This document shows positions 1 through 12,791 of a stretch of 64,000 nt of DNA, one piece after another. Source of the stretch: Tachypleus tridentatus (taxonomy: Eukaryota; Arthropoda; Merostomata; Xiphosura; Limulidae). Position numbers and translations under genes: made by a program. The notes below the pieces were generated by a model. The model worked only from the letters and a program-made list of their open reading frames with translations, made no database searches and had not been told where the DNA came from. The stretch's first letter is position 1. Every line of letters starts with the position of its first letter. Location: contig NC_134830.1 of the NCBI RefSeq assembly GCF_004210375.1, forward strand, positions 63,645,326 to 63,709,325, read 5' to 3'.

Positions 1-142
1 GTTGAGAAAATTTTAATACTAATCAAAATTATTTATAATTTGCAATTGAGACACTGAATAAAAAAAGTTAAATTCGGTGTGTAATATTTGGTAGCTATGC
101 ATTCAAATCTATACAAGGAAATCACTTCGTCTTGAAAATTAT

Positions 143-357
143 GGTTTGTTTTTGAATTTCGTGCAAAGCTACACGAGAGCTATCTAATCAGCAGTGCAAG
201 ATTAGAGGGAAGGCAGATAGTCATCACCGCCAACTCTTGGGCTACCCTTTTACCAACGAATAGTGGGGATTGAGTGTCACAATATTGCGACGAGGATTCG
301 AACACGCAAACCTCAGATTACGAGACGAGTGCCCTAACCACCTGGCCATGCCGGGCT
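143..357 (-). repeat. tRNA-derived SINE, full length (family 1)
   Basis: Read on the minus strand, it starts with a tRNA-like head (GGCCCGGCATGGCC, then a B box GGATTCGAAC on the complementary strand at 294-303). It continues into a body with TTGGCGGTGATGACTA and ends at TTTGCACGAAATTCAAAAAC. The same body recurs at 22271, 25854 and in decayed copies, so this is a dispersed pol III-type retroposon and not a functional tRNA gene. Confidence 0.85.
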
Positions 358-696
358 AATAATTATGGACGGTTCATACAATTTATATTATCAATATAAC
401 TTATCTTACACCCATACACACACATAAAATCCTAAACAAGTTGACTTAAGTATAAAGATCATTCGTTATGTCAAAATATAGCCAACTGGCTATAAAAACG
501 TACATTCATATACGTTCTCTTAACTCATCCTGCACAACAGTACATTTAGCCTCTTCGAAAAAATTCTTATCACAGACCACTGAACATAATGCCATGGCTC
601 AAAAACAACCTTACAAAAAAAAAACTACCATTAATCTAAAGCCCAAAAGAATCAACCTGGTCAATCGCTATAGATGCTGTAAAATTCAATCACTTT

Positions 697-757
697 AATG
701 GTCTAGCGGTTAGAGTGCTTCGTTCATACACATGAAGGTTCATGGTCCACAGGACAT
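697..757 (+). repeat. tRNA-like SINE head or pseudo-tRNA
   Basis: TGGTCTAGCGGTTAGAG resembles the A-box/D-arm of tRNA-Glu-type sequences and is followed by a possible anticodon stem (CTTCG...GAAG) and a degenerate B box (GGTTCATGGTCC). There is no convincing acceptor stem. It lies next to a minus-strand SINE body, so it is more likely a retroposed fragment than a gene. Confidence 0.35.
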
Positions 758-786
758 TGCCGCAAAAACACGCTCCTTATTTTGGG

Positions 787-1047
787 TTTGGTTTGTTATG
801 AATTTCGCACAAAGCCATACGAGGACAACCTGCGATAGCCGTTCTTAATTTAGCAGGTAAGGCAGCTAGTCATCACCATCCACCACCAACTTTTGGGCTA
901 CTCTTTCCCAACAAATAGTATGATTAACAGTAACATTATAACGCTCCCAAAACTGAAAGGGAGATCATGTTTGATGGGTTGGAGAGCTGAACCCGCGAAC
1001 CCGCAGACTGCAATACAGCAACGTAGCCACCAGCCTATGCCAGGACC
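787..1047 (-). repeat. tRNA-derived SINE, diverged (family 1)
   Basis: On the minus strand it keeps the family-1 body: CCCAAAAGTTGGTGGTGG, then AGCTGCCTTACCTGC and TGTGCGAAATTCATAAC. The head near 990-1047 is heavily mutated (GCGGGTTCGCGGGTTCAGC). This is an old copy of the element at 143-357. Confidence 0.7.
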
Positions 1048-2502
1048 CGTACCTTGAGGCCTTGGGTTCCCAATGAAAGCGATGGTCAAATCGTAATATT
1101 TGGGGAAACAAGAAGAAATCAGAAGTTGCAGATGACTGTTGATGGCAAGCTGCCTTCCTTTTAGTCGATCAGTTCAAAACAAGGAATGCACAAACAGATC
1201 TTACTATCGCTATGTATGAAAATTTTCAAACAAACAAATCAACTACTGTCTGCTTGTTAATGTTATAAAAAGTTAATTAATTTGCTATTATATAATACAT
1301 TTTTCTTTATTCAAATATATGATTTAATCCATAGGAAAACAATATTTTTACTGTAAAAAATAATCAAAGTAATATGCTTATAGGTGGTAAGAAAATCCTT
1401 CCATTGCGTTAAACTCCAAATCTAATTGTGTGTGTGTGGGGGATTAACAAGAATTTTTTTTTTCCGTTTCATGATGTGTATCTTGTTTAAACGTATTCCT
1501 CTCTACTCTTCAGAGAGAAAAAAAAATTATTGAGACTGTTAAGACTTTACAGCTAGATTCATACTCCGGTTTTCATCTTGGGGATGGTATAGTTTGAAAT
1601 AGGTGTCTTTTACCACACGAATAACGACAAAAATAATTATATTTTGTTTGAAATTGTTGTTTATAGTGTCGAGCTTCAACGTGCCATCGGTTTTTAAAGC
1701 TTTCGAATTGAAAACATTTTGATAAGACTTCCATTGTGACCATTTCTTTTTTGTCTTTTTGAGATGGAGGTTATGAAATCTCAATGGAGGGAAAAGCCTT
1801 TAGTTCTTCCACCTGTAAGCTTCAAGCAGATGTACATGTACTCTATCTGTAGAAGATCAAACGTTACACTTCCCATCTGTTGTCTAGAATGTTGACGACC
1901 TTGAAGATTCCAAGCAAGTAAGGTTGCACTTGGCGTATACTTCAATTTGTGCATGTTTTAAAAGCTTGAATTCTTATAGAAATGTGTATGAAGTTACACG
2001 TCAGGCTTAGTGGTTAATGTTAGAACAAATTATGATTTATATAAAGTCTAGTTTTCAACGTTAATTCGCCCATCAACTCAACTCACAGAAAACGACGAGT
2101 ATGGCTACGAGAAACTAGTTGTTTTTTCGTGTTGTATTTTTTTTCCCACTTTTAATGTCAAAAGTAAATTTAGAAGTTAACATTTTCGGGAAATATTCAA
2201 TCTATGCATAGATAAACTCAATTACCAAAGACATCGTTTCTGATTTGGCAAAAATTGCCATGGTACCAGAAGGCTACAAGGCTACGTGTCTCCGTTTTTA
2301 GAACATACTTGTTTCCATCCTGTTATATTGCAAGTTAATGAAGAAATTTGAATGGATCTCATCAAAAGGGCAGGGGAATCTCTGATATAACGTTTTGAAT
2401 ACCACATTACTTAGAATGCTTGAAATGTTAGACCATTAAACCAAACTAAAACATTTTATCATCTCTTAACCAAATATGTAATTTAATTATCACAGAAGTA
2501 TG
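1048..2502. other. Intergenic, nothing recognised
   Basis: AT-rich sequence with homopolymer runs and only short open frames with no recognisable protein signature. I see no RNA gene or repeat family here. Confidence 0.6.
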
Positions 2503-2622
2503 TATGTGTGTTTTCTTATAGCAAAGCCGCATTGGGCTATCTGTTGAGCCCACTGAGGGGAATCGAACCCCTGATTTTAGCATTGTAAATCTGTAGACAT
2601 ACCGCTGTACTAGCAGTAGGCC
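2503..2622 (-). repeat. tRNA-derived SINE (family 2)
   Basis: On the minus strand this is a compact element: a GTACAGCGGTATG head, B box GGTTCGATTCCCC, then TGGGCTCAACAGATAGCCCA and a tail GCTATAAGAAAACACAC. Related copies lie at 22008, 27961 and 40035. It differs from family 1 in both head and tail. Confidence 0.8.
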
Positions 2623-3094
2623 AAATCACAGCAGATATTTAAATAAATCACAATTATTTCTTGAGTTTAAAAATTCAATATCATACAACATTCCTTTGGT
2701 TGTTGCTATCTGAGGATTAAGTCACTTTAGCCAAACATATTTTTAATAATAGTAACTGATCAAAAGAAAGTAAAAAAACAGAAAGGCAAATAAAATAAAA
2801 GTACAATATATTTTTGTAAGAAAAAGGATCAAAATTTAAATTTAAAAAAGCCTGTAAAATGCTAAAAATATAGTCAATCTTAACTGTGTCATCACTGCTT
2901 GTCACATTGTCCAGGATCAACTCAATATCAAAGGTAAAAACACTTTCAAAGTGATGTCATCATAGAAAAGCACAAAGTTTACTTTTGACTCAAATATGTT
3001 GGTATCACAAATTACATTAACAATTTATAATAGCCAAGTAATATACTAAACATCACTTTTCTTTTTATTTGCCAAATTTTGGGTAAAACTACTC

Positions 3095-3300
3095 AAAGGC
3101 CATCTGTACTAGATGTCCCATATTAAAAGTGATAAGCAAGTGGAAAGGCAGCTACTCAACACCACTTACAGCTGTCTCTTGGGTTACTCTAAGCAACTGA
3201 ACAATGGGATGACCATCACATTATAATGCCCCCACTGCTGAAAGGGCAAGTATGTTTGGTGATAGGATTCCAAGCTGTAAACCACATACTGCCAGTCAAA
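3095..3300 (-). repeat. Decayed SINE (family 1)
   Basis: Remnants of the family-1 body on the minus strand can still be followed: TTACTCTAAGCAACTGAACAA, CATTATAATGCCCCCA and GAAAGGGCAAGTATGTTTGG, all read on the plus strand as the reverse of the consensus order. Head and tail are badly eroded. Confidence 0.55.
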
Positions 3301-6300
3301 CATTACAACCATTACAGCATGAAAGTAATGGATTGATATAAAACTGTGAGAGGACACTTTTCTGCCAGCAATTCCTGCACAGACTAGATGGAGAATTTCC
3401 CACAGATTTTTTTAGCTGCAGAAATTTGTTGTGTCATTGCTCATTCCACATTGCCTACTAACTGTCACGAAACCTTGAAAAGCTTGAAATACAAGTATGA
3501 AAAAATCAAAGTGTAACATTATCAGTTTTTCAGTGTCAGAAAACTCTCCAAATATCAACATAGACATGATTCCAGAAAAAACACATTTATGAGAGATAAT
3601 AATAATAAAATGGACCACTTATTTTTTAATATCCAAGAACTGGATATTAAAACTACTCCATGGCCCTCAATGAGCAAAGTGAATCTGTACAGGTGGTGGA
3701 ACAATTGGCATAATGCTTAGCTTCTGTATGATCTACAGCAACTGAGATGGCACACAAAGTAGGAGTGAACATAGATTTTGAAGATGGGCTCTTGCAAAGA
3801 GCAACAAAGGTGTAGCAAACACTTTGGCTGAGGTAACAGTCAGCTGATTTCAAGCCACCTGTAAAAATAGGAACAGAAGGATGACCTCAAAAGAGGCTCT
3901 TAAACTGAAGTTACTACTTTCAGTTGGAAGTATCAGACACCTTCACTTGGCTCAGCAAAAGATAACAGTAAGGGACACCAACAAGCCATGATGGGATGTC
4001 TAGTCATCAGATTCAACTCCCTTACCTTTGCCTGAATATGGAGTACAAAAGCAGAAGTAGCAGATCATCTTCTTGTAAAAAACACAGCTTACTGAAACAT
4101 GAAGACATGCTGCCAGGTTTGATGCCATAAAAAAGATTGGAGCTTAGCAGAAGACTGTACAACAGTTACAAAAACTTGTAAAAGGAAGTGGACAAAGTTT
4201 TGGCATAATAAGTATTTAGTTCTCAAATAAACTGCAATGTTAAAAATTTGAATATTTTCAGTTCTCAGCAATTTTTTCCATTGTATAAAACCTACCACAG
4301 GGCATTGTTGTGCTGTGTTTATTAAGTCCTTGATCTCCTTATTTGTATATTAATATCAAATTAAGGACCACCCAAAGTAACTCCATTACAGAATCAATAG
4401 TGCTTTATTTATGTTGATCAATAAAATTAGACTGGTATAACTTCAGTTCAACAGTAACCCCCAAACTACAGATAACTGCCAGCTAGTAATCATTATATAA
4501 CTCATTTATAAATTTTACTTTTCCTCACTAAAACTTGTAATTTCAGTGAAAAATGATAAAAAATAATCCATAAAGTGATTAGATACTTAATATATTATTT
4601 GACTTACGAATTCCTCTGCAATATGCTATAGATCTGATGAATCATGAGCTTTGGAGAATTAACCAAAAAAATATAGTAGGCTTTCATATTGTAATAAAAT
4701 GTAAACAATTTACAATGTACATTTAAAGACTATATCAAACCCTACAAATCACTTTAACACATTAATCTGTTTAGGACGAGAATCTCCCATATTTTTTTAG
4801 TTTAGTGCCAAATTGGGTTTTCGTTTCTTTCAAGTTTACAAATATACTCGTACATGAATAATACAAGTATGGGTGAATGTTAAGTGTTTTTCATATAAAC
4901 AATTTTTATTTCTGAGTTATTTTTAATGTACAAATGAGTATTTATTGGAATACACAACTGACCAGGAGCACTAGAAGTTCATAGGGCTATGTAATAAATA
5001 TTGACCACAGAAGTGCAAAAAGCTGCTGTGCAAAGTCATAGCCCCTGAAGATGCAGAGGGTCCATCTTAAATGCAAGACACAGGCTGAGGCCTAGACAAG
5101 AGATTTATAGTCCACTTTGGATTAAATGTGAATGCAATAATTATTGATTACATATCTATCTTTTCTCCAAGAGATGGAAGAGAAGGTATTGAAGTTCCTT
5201 AATGTGTGAAATAAAAGTTATCATCAAAGGGAGATCTCAGGAACTGTTTTTCAGCCACTACAAAAATTTGTACACTTTCCACATAGAGCTAGAGGTTAAG
5301 GTGCAATCAAACATGAAGTCATAAATGCATGTAAATAGTTTTAGTTGAGGAAAAGTTTAAATTGTTTGCAGTGGTCTACTGACAATTTATTGAGGGCATT
5401 TTGGTATTGCTGCTCAAAATATTTCATATTTCATGACCAACAGAAAATGTAAAAGTCATGAACATACAGAATGTCTACAACTGTAAAGGATAGCTGTTCA
5501 GTGATAACACTGATCTTACTGCTTTAAAAAATTAAAAAAAACTTGAAGAAATAGCCTTTACATACTCCAAGCTTCAGTGGGAAGGATCAGTTCACACAGA
5601 CCTAGAATGAAGTTCCTGCTAAAACATTACAAATAAAGATGGATGAATTACTACACAAACCACACTAATAAAGGTTCTGTTACATAACAAACCTACAGGT
5701 GGTATCAAAAGCCTTATACTAGCTTCCCTGGTTGATGTTTCTAAATGTAGAGTCTACAGTGGAAATTACATTGAGTATTGGAAGGAGGTTGTTAAATTCA
5801 AAGAACAAAATAACACAAGAATTAACCATCCTCTCCAGAACTTTATACAAATAGATATTCAAAGCAAAAGCCTATAATTAGAAGGCATCTTGGAATGCTT
5901 TACAAGCTTAGGAAAAGGGATGAAAATTGCCTGATATCATAAATCAGAAAACTCCTTTTTACAATAATGGTTTAAAAAGAACCAAAGATTGTAAGAAAGA
6001 GGAGAGAAATAGTACAGTATCTTATAATGGATGTCTGCTGGTCTAACTGATGCACTGACAGATTCATGTAAAGAAAATTTAAGTTCTACTAAAGTGAACA
6101 GATGGTTACAATTGTAAAGACAGATTGGGTGAAAGAGGAGATATTATCCTTACAACACAAATCTTAAATGGCCAAGAAAACAGTTCCAACAATGTTGACA
6201 ATACCTTGTACATCAGCAGCTTCTTTGGCATTGAGTTGCAAGATTTAAAAGAGGTGAGATGTATACTTCCTATTCACTTTTCAAATGTTGTCTCAAGCTA

Positions 6301-8540
6301 CACTGGAACAGGCAGAGGAAGAAATGTAGGAAGTGAATTTGATTCAAGACTCATTCTAGCTTTGATGACTGACTCGGTGGGCATGGGATTAAGTCTTCTG
6401 AAATGTCATGCAACTGATAAAAGTGGAATAGTTTAGAACTTTCCATAACTGTGGCTGTCAAATGTTTACCACAGATGAGAACACCATAGGAAGCATAAAG
6501 GTTTTAAGAATAGTAAGGACACCCACCCAAGCAATAAGTTTATTCTTGTCAAGCACAAATCTACACAATGTGTTATCTGTGTATTGTCCACCATAATTAC
6601 TGAAACCGAGTTTCAGCACTTAAAAGCTTCCAACTTACTACTGAACCACTGGGAAGGCACCCAAACATTATTGGTTAATTCCTTCATGAAGTCATTAATA
6701 TATGGTAAGTTAATATCAGAATTAAACTCCAAAAGAGGGTGAATGAGGTCTATTTCTCCTTCTTTAGCTTGCACTGTGGTATATCAATCTAGTTACACTG
6801 GTTGTAGCCAACTTCCCATGAAATAACAAAATTATCACTGCCTTGTGGATCATTGTCTACTTACCAAGAAAAGGGAAGGGGGCAATATTTGCAAATAGCC
6901 AGATGACTGGGACTAAATGTCTAACCCAGAGCATAGAGACAGCAATATTTTCCAGTATTTAAAATAGAAAGTTTGAGATATAAGAGCACAAGTTCCACAG
7001 ATCAAATACTACTATCACATATCTCAATAACCCCAGATAGCAGTACCCATTAGTGTCCTGATGATAATGAATGGTAATGGAACTGCTGAATAAAGTCATC
7101 AGTGTTTGTGTAATTGAATTTCCTCCCACAGAGACAGATATGAAAAGCACAGAGAGATGATACAACTATTAAGACTACTTTCCTAAGAATCCATCCAATT
7201 TATAACTTCTTTATGAGAAAAACTGCTGAAACAAACAGTATTGGCAATTTTCAAAAAAAGTCTCCTTTGAAGAGTTGATGAAGGCCTTGATATCATAGCA
7301 TAAAAGCTTCAACAATTCCACTGTGTCACTGCAGCTATTTTTACCTAGGGTCCTAACCTAGAAGGAAGCCTTTGTGTGGGCTATATTTTCTCTTTTTGAT
7401 TTATCTTTAGAAATTCAATTCAATCAACCTCAAAAGAATTTACCGATGATGAAATGGGCAATGCATCTGTGATTTATGACTATGACCCCAAAGAGAAAGT
7501 GTAAAACTTTATAACAGTCTTGCACTTTGAGACCAGTTGGTCTGGACTAAATTACTCCTGAGTGCTGCACAAAGTTCTTAAAATGTTTTACTTCTTTCTC
7601 ATCCTTCCACTGAAGACAAGATAGGAGTAAAAAGGGGTTTGTGCTCTGGGAGTTCACACAAGTCAGAGTCACAGCAGGTAAAATATAACCATGACAAGTT
7701 TTTGAATGACCAAAATTCTACCAACTGAAACAAAGTATATTTTAAATATATGGTTATATCCAATAATTCATTTATCCTAGTCTCACTTTGACAAGAAGGT
7801 AAGTATTAATAACTAGATTGTTTAGATTTCTCTATCTTACAAAAAGAAATTTTCTTTTCTGAAATACTGTTAAGATCGAGTCAGTAATTATTCCCCTAGA
7901 GGTTAGGGTGTTATGACCTCAATTGTAATCTTCCAAAAGAACAGCTGTCTTTTGACATGGATATTTTAATTAGAATATCTCCTGAATAAAGTTTTGTAAC
8001 AGATCAAGGAGAGACAGCAAGCCCCTCTAAGCACTTGTAGATGAAAAAGGTGACAATTTAATCAAAGTTTTCCCTGATAATGAATAAAGAATCAAACAAA
8101 AAGAAAAAAGCAAGGCATAGTTGTAAGGATGATAGAGACCTTGATATGTGTTTGTTTCATTACATGGTTTTCACAATCCATGAGAAAAGAAAAAAATAAA
8201 ATAAATGATCACTTACCAGGCCCACCATAAAGTTTACAAGAAAGCATGATACACTATCAAAATCCAAACACACTGAAGATGTTACAACAGTGACAATACC
8301 AGACAGAATACCCATAAATCTCATTGAGGATGTCTAATACTACTATTTGGCTTACCTTGACTACAAGTTACCACCTAACTGACCCTAGAGAAGCTACCTC
8401 AGTATCTCCTGTATACAAGAATTTAAAGCCCAAAAGGTATGTTAAAATAACCCAACCACAGAACCAAGGATCCCTTAAATCAACAAGATTTTCTCTTCAC
8501 AAGTCACTCTACACTTAAAACAGGAGAAATTAAAGTGTAC
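3301..8540. other. Long region with no recognisable gene
   Basis: About 5 kb free of clear repeats on inspection. The longest frame (6125-6436, plus, 103 codons) matches no family I know. A minus-strand frame at 8217-8324 is hydrophobic and ends at a donor-like CTG/GTAAGT, but no partner exons were found. Composition is less extreme than in the flanks, so unrecognised exons or an old transposon are possible. Confidence 0.4.
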
Positions 8541-8545
8541 AGGTA

Positions 8546-8595
8546 GAACCTTCCCAGGAAGGTTCCCTCACGAGGTGCAGAAATCCATATAAAGG
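8546..8595 (+). promoter_or_regulatory. HSE-like palindrome followed by TATA-like box
   Basis: GAACCTTCCCAGGAAGGTTC at 8546-8565 is a near-perfect palindrome made of two GAAnnTTC units, the building block of heat-shock elements, but with a 4-nt gap where the consensus has 2 nt. CATATAAAGG follows at about 8587-8596. No downstream gene is recognisable, so regulatory function is speculative. Confidence 0.2.
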
Positions 8596-9124
8596 ACATT
8601 GACATCCACAGATATGGAATGTACCTTATTGTGTTTTATATATACAATTTTTTTCTTCTTTCAATTTTACCATCACGAGATATGATTTATGTATTTTTGA
8701 TTATTTAAAAACTATATTATCAATCACAGGTTCAGCTAGACATGTGTATTAGAATCACTGCCCAAATACATTGAGTATGTGTTCTAAATATATGTAAGAA
8801 ATAGTAATCACAACACTTTATCTGGACAATATATTTCAATAGGCTCTGACACTGTTAAATATTTTGCAGGCAAAAGACAACACTAGAATTAATCTATATA
8901 AATGCGAGTTAATACAGAAACATACAGAAGTTTAGAAATATTCTCCTGATGACAAATATAAAGAAAGTAAAAAAACTAGCTGCAGTTTGTATGGAAAATC
9001 TGGACACAACACAGACATATACTTCTATCAAACTATCAGGCAGCAATACGTAAAAGGGCAACTGCTGAAACATCTACTCAAACAAACCCAGATGGTCAAG
9101 AATAGAAGATTATAGATGATACCT

Positions 9125-9186
9125 TTGTAAGTGACTGGACAAGCCAATATTAAACTCGTGACTGGACAAGCCAATATCAAACTCCT
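9125..9186. repeat. Short tandem duplication, about 30 bp x 2
   Basis: The unit GTGACTGGACAAGCCAATAT followed by T/CAAACTC occurs twice back to back, with one or two differences. The context is non-coding. Confidence 0.7.
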
Positions 9187-11364
9187 GAGCAGTGCTAGAG
9201 TCGTGTCATTTATCTCAATCGACAACTGCCAGTAAAGCTAATGTATGTGTATGAGAAACTGCTTACCTTGCAAACTGGTATGTTACTGCATTGACATATG
9301 TCACGACACCAGCACTGAATGTCAATCTATTAATAAAGACGATAAATAAGAGGTAGATGATGATGTGTAGGATGAGAAGGGGTTAAACTAATGCATGATC
9401 CTTTAAAGGAAATACCATGTGGTGTTTTCAAAATGTTAGTATGCCAGAATTTACTTTGATTTGTGCATTTTATGTCAGACACGAGGTTAAACATGATACT
9501 TGACACAACATGCTATTCTACAGAATATGGTTTTATAAGTTCATGTAGACACATAGCTTTCAGAAAGCTATGTTTTTTGGATTACACACAAATTCTGTAT
9601 TTAGAAACAGATATGTCAATGCTCAAGATTGAATTATATTCAGTATTAACTTCTACAGAATGATTAATGATGGTGTAAATGATTTTACAGAAAACTTTCT
9701 GTGAATACCATAGTTTACCATAAGATATTCTTATGATACACACATATCAACAGAGATAATATTTGTATTATCAGTTGTTAGAGATCCAACTTAACATACT
9801 GCATATTAAGTCAGTCACTGAATCTCAGTCATTGCATTTCTAACTACATGTACATAAAATGAATATAACCCACGTTAATTTTGTTAGTTAAATAATTTTA
9901 GTACAAATATTCTTGTTTCATTTCCTTTAGCCTTATCTGCTAATTTTATGGAAAAACGGTGATAAAAAGTTATTAATTATACGAGACCTGTGTCACAGTT
10001 TTACAAGTAATGTGTAGTTGCAGTTATTGCTTGTGCATGGTGAAAGTGAAATTATTCATATCTTCTAAGTACATGTTCAGGGTTAAAAACAAGTATAATC
10101 TGAGAGGAGAGACACCAGACACTAAAATTTCTTCTGGCACCAAGCAACCTTTATCTCCAGTGGGTGTTACTAATTTCACACTATGCAAGCTTGGCTTATG
10201 GGGTATATGATACAGAGAAACAGTAAAGGCGTTAAATATATAAAGTCACTGACCTAATATTTCCAGCCAATTCGAAAGAAATATCAGGTACTACATTTGG
10301 GTAACCTTAATTTAATCCATTTACAGTACTTTGGTGATATGAAAAAGTGTAAGGGCTGCAACCGACCAAATCAACAAATATTTAATTATTGTACATAAAT
10401 AACAATCTACCAGACAATTTTAATTACACCATTTCTCACAAATTTTCGGGCAAACTTCTTGCGCAACAAAAATCAACGCGGAGTAATAACATCGCTTCAG
10501 CAGTTCGTTAAATCGTCTTCCTGCTCTTATCGATGTGTGCAGACCGAATATTAAATAAAAAAAAAACAAGGAGAGGGCGAGACCGTGTGATGACCAACTA
10601 AAACATGCCAGGCACATTTCCTCTTTAAAATGTCTGTTAAAATAGCTGACATCTATTATTAGATTTTAAAATTGCTTCTTAAGTGCACAAGTACTTATGG
10701 GTTCCAGATATTGCTACTTCGACGATAATTTACTCACGCAAATCTAGCTGACATCTCAATGAAGGCTGTTCAATGTATGTCATCTGTTTGATTCCAAGTT
10801 TCAATACTTCTCGTCAAAAAATCCAAGTTTACGAAATGTTAAAGTTTAGCACAGACCAATCTGACTACAATACGAATAAGTTTGTGGAAAACATATACCA
10901 AAAATGAATATTTAGGTAATCCATGGTAACGGGCTTTTCTTCGTATCCAAAAGGTTTTTTGTTTTTTTCCAAACAGTACTATTGGGCAAACTTAAGTTAG
11001 TTATGAGATTTAAAATGACACCTGCATTGTAAAACACTGTTGTAACAGTAACACATCATTTCCAAACGTTATTTTGTTTAAACCTATTATTTAAACTTTT
11101 ATTACAAAGCTGAAAAAATTACGTCTGACAGTTTTGCTTTCGAGGATAAGATAAATCGAAGAATTTCTGTATATCTGAAAAAATAATAATTGAATAGTGA
11201 AAGAAACGTTTCTTAACCAACTTAAATATGTTTATAATTTATACGAGTCTTTATAGCTATACTTAGTCATTATGAGGACAGCGATTTAATTATCTATTCT
11301 TCAAAAATAACAAATGCCGAGTGCTCGAAATAACCAGCACTTTTATATAACGTGTTCAACAATA
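9187..11364. other. Intergenic, nothing firmly recognised
   Basis: AT-rich with scattered short frames. The stretch 10430-10620 has more CpG and mixed sequence than its surroundings and could be a promoter or 5' exon, but nothing ties it to a gene. Confidence 0.45.
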
Positions 11365-12207
11365 CACACTGGCCAATATCTTAAGGCCAATGAACATTAA
11401 AAAAAATGCATTTTACGTTATTAAACTCAACCACTTATTTGAATAGAGCTTCAAAAGATGAAAATAAAAAAAAAGAAAATAATTTTTTAGCATTTAATAG
11501 GGAAAATGTGAACACTATGAAATTAGCCTAAATACCAGCTGGTCAAAAGTTTAAAACCATATTGATCAAGTTCCATCATGATCTGGAGTGCTTTCTCCTT
11601 CTATGGAACAATGGAACTTCGGGTTATACAGGGGCGTTAAGCAGCAGCTGGCTACAATGGCATGTTGGAGAGAGCATCCTTATTGACTGAAGGCCCTCGC
11701 TTGTGTGGAAATGGCTGGATCTTTCAGTAGAACAACGTTGCAATCCACAATGTCCGCAGGACAAAGGTCTTTTTCATGGCGAATAACGTGATTCTTTTAG
11801 ACCATCCAGCGTGTTCGCCCGAACTGAACCCCATTGAAAACGTTTGAGGGTGGATGGCAAGGGAAGTCTGTAGAAATGAACCTCAATTCCAAACAGTGCT
11901 TGATCTTCGTGAAGCCATCTTCACCACTCGAAATAACATTCCAACTACTGAGACCTCTCGTTGGGCATTTCCTACCCTGTTTAGGACATTTTTTTGGTAT
12001 GGTCTTAAACTTTTGACCAGCTAATATTTAAGCTGATTTCGTAGTGTTTATATTTTCCCTATTAAATGCTAAAAAGTTTTTTATTTTTATTTTCCCTTTT
12101 CTTATTTTCATCTTTCGAAACTCTACTCACATAAGTGGTTGAGTCTAACAACGCAAAATGCATATTTTTTCTTTATGTTCAATGGCCTTAAGATTTTGGC
12201 TAGCAGG
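11365..12207 (+). mobile_element. Tc1-like DNA transposon relic with long TIRs (copy 1)
   Basis: Both ends carry the same sequence inverted: TGGCCAATATCTTAAGGCCA at the left and TGGCCTTAAGATTTTGGCTA at the right. The similarity extends about 200 bp inward (GACCAGCT near 11540 and again near 12013), giving unusually long terminal inverted repeats. Between them lies the C-terminal half of a Tc1/mariner-superfamily transposase. A second copy in inverse orientation is at 26713-27704. Confidence 0.85.
11577..12020 (+). pseudogene. Tc1-like transposase, C-terminal half, broken
   Basis: The translated sequence contains, across several frames, MIWSAFSFYGTMEL, then NNVAIHNVRRTKVFF, the strongly Tc1-typical HPACSPELNPIENV and finally REAIFTTRNNIPT. 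These correspond to the second catalytic Asp region and the DE-side SPDLNPIE motif of Tc1-like transposases. In-frame stops (after GR, after WIFQ, after NPIENV) and frameshifts show it is dead. The N-terminal helix-turn-helix half is absent here but is kept in copy 2. Confidence 0.85.
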
Positions 12208-12544
12208 GTTATATTTTTTAGAGCTACTTCACGCATGATGCTATTAAATCAACTTTTATCTAGAAGTTTATGCATAGCATATGTCTGAGAAATGAGATTA
12301 TCAACTACATTATATTCAAACATACGAAATTTATTTGAAATGAGCGTATGAAATTCGCGATTCTTTTTTCATTGTCATATTATAAATATATTACTTAAAT
12401 TTAATTCCTAATACAATGAGAACCATCTTGGAAACAAAAGATACCGACAACTTGTTCTTTCAATAATTACATGAATAATGAGATTGTATATATGTAAAAT
12501 CGGCTCGTTTGGGTTGAGAAAATATTTTACGTAGAAGAGCGAAT

Positions 12545-12574
12545 AACGTTTCGACCTTCTTCGGTCATCGTCAG
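12545..12574 (-). ncRNA. Hammerhead-ribozyme-like core (copy A)
   Basis: On the minus strand: CTGACGA (12574-12568), stem II GACC/GGTC closing a GAAGAA loop (12566-12553), then GAAA (12552-12549) and CGTTATTC. This is the CUGANGA - stem II - GAAA core of a hammerhead ribozyme. Helix III would be minimal, as known for the hammerheads of Penelope-like elements. Its position about 110 bp downstream of a Penelope-type endonuclease tail supports the call. Catalytic activity is not shown. Confidence 0.65.
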
Positions 12575-12686
12575 GTTCACAAAGAAAGAGAGGTAACTGA
12601 CCGGAAGCTGACCACTTGCTTGGAAGGGGTTGTGTAACTGAGTGTCGGAATGTAGAAGGCGGTGTTAGATGTTTGAATATGTAATT

Positions 12687-12791
12687 TTATATTATTTGAT
12701 ATAGGCATAAAAGTGTTCCTTTGTATTGGTTTATTTTGGGTTTAAGTTGTTGTATAAGTAAGGCTTCTTTAATTTTGCGTTTGTTTCTCGA
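12687..12791 (-). pseudogene. Penelope-like GIY-YIG endonuclease, C-terminal fragment
   Basis: Thirty-four codons plus a stop on the minus strand give SRNKRKIKEALLIQQLKPKI, then NQYKGTLLCLY and a TAA stop. The pattern KIKEALLIQQLKP...N...GTLLCLY matches the end of the GIY-YIG endonuclease domain carried by Penelope-like elements, whose last helix carries the conserved KEALLI segment. The fragment opens without a start codon and nothing upstream continues the domain, so it is a truncated relic. The assignment is from family knowledge, not alignment. Confidence 0.75.

Noticed and set aside
6125..6436. 103-codon plus-strand frame MGERGDIILTTQ...
   Set aside because: Long for this region but with no recognisable domain, no clear splice or promoter context and no supporting neighbour; likely chance.
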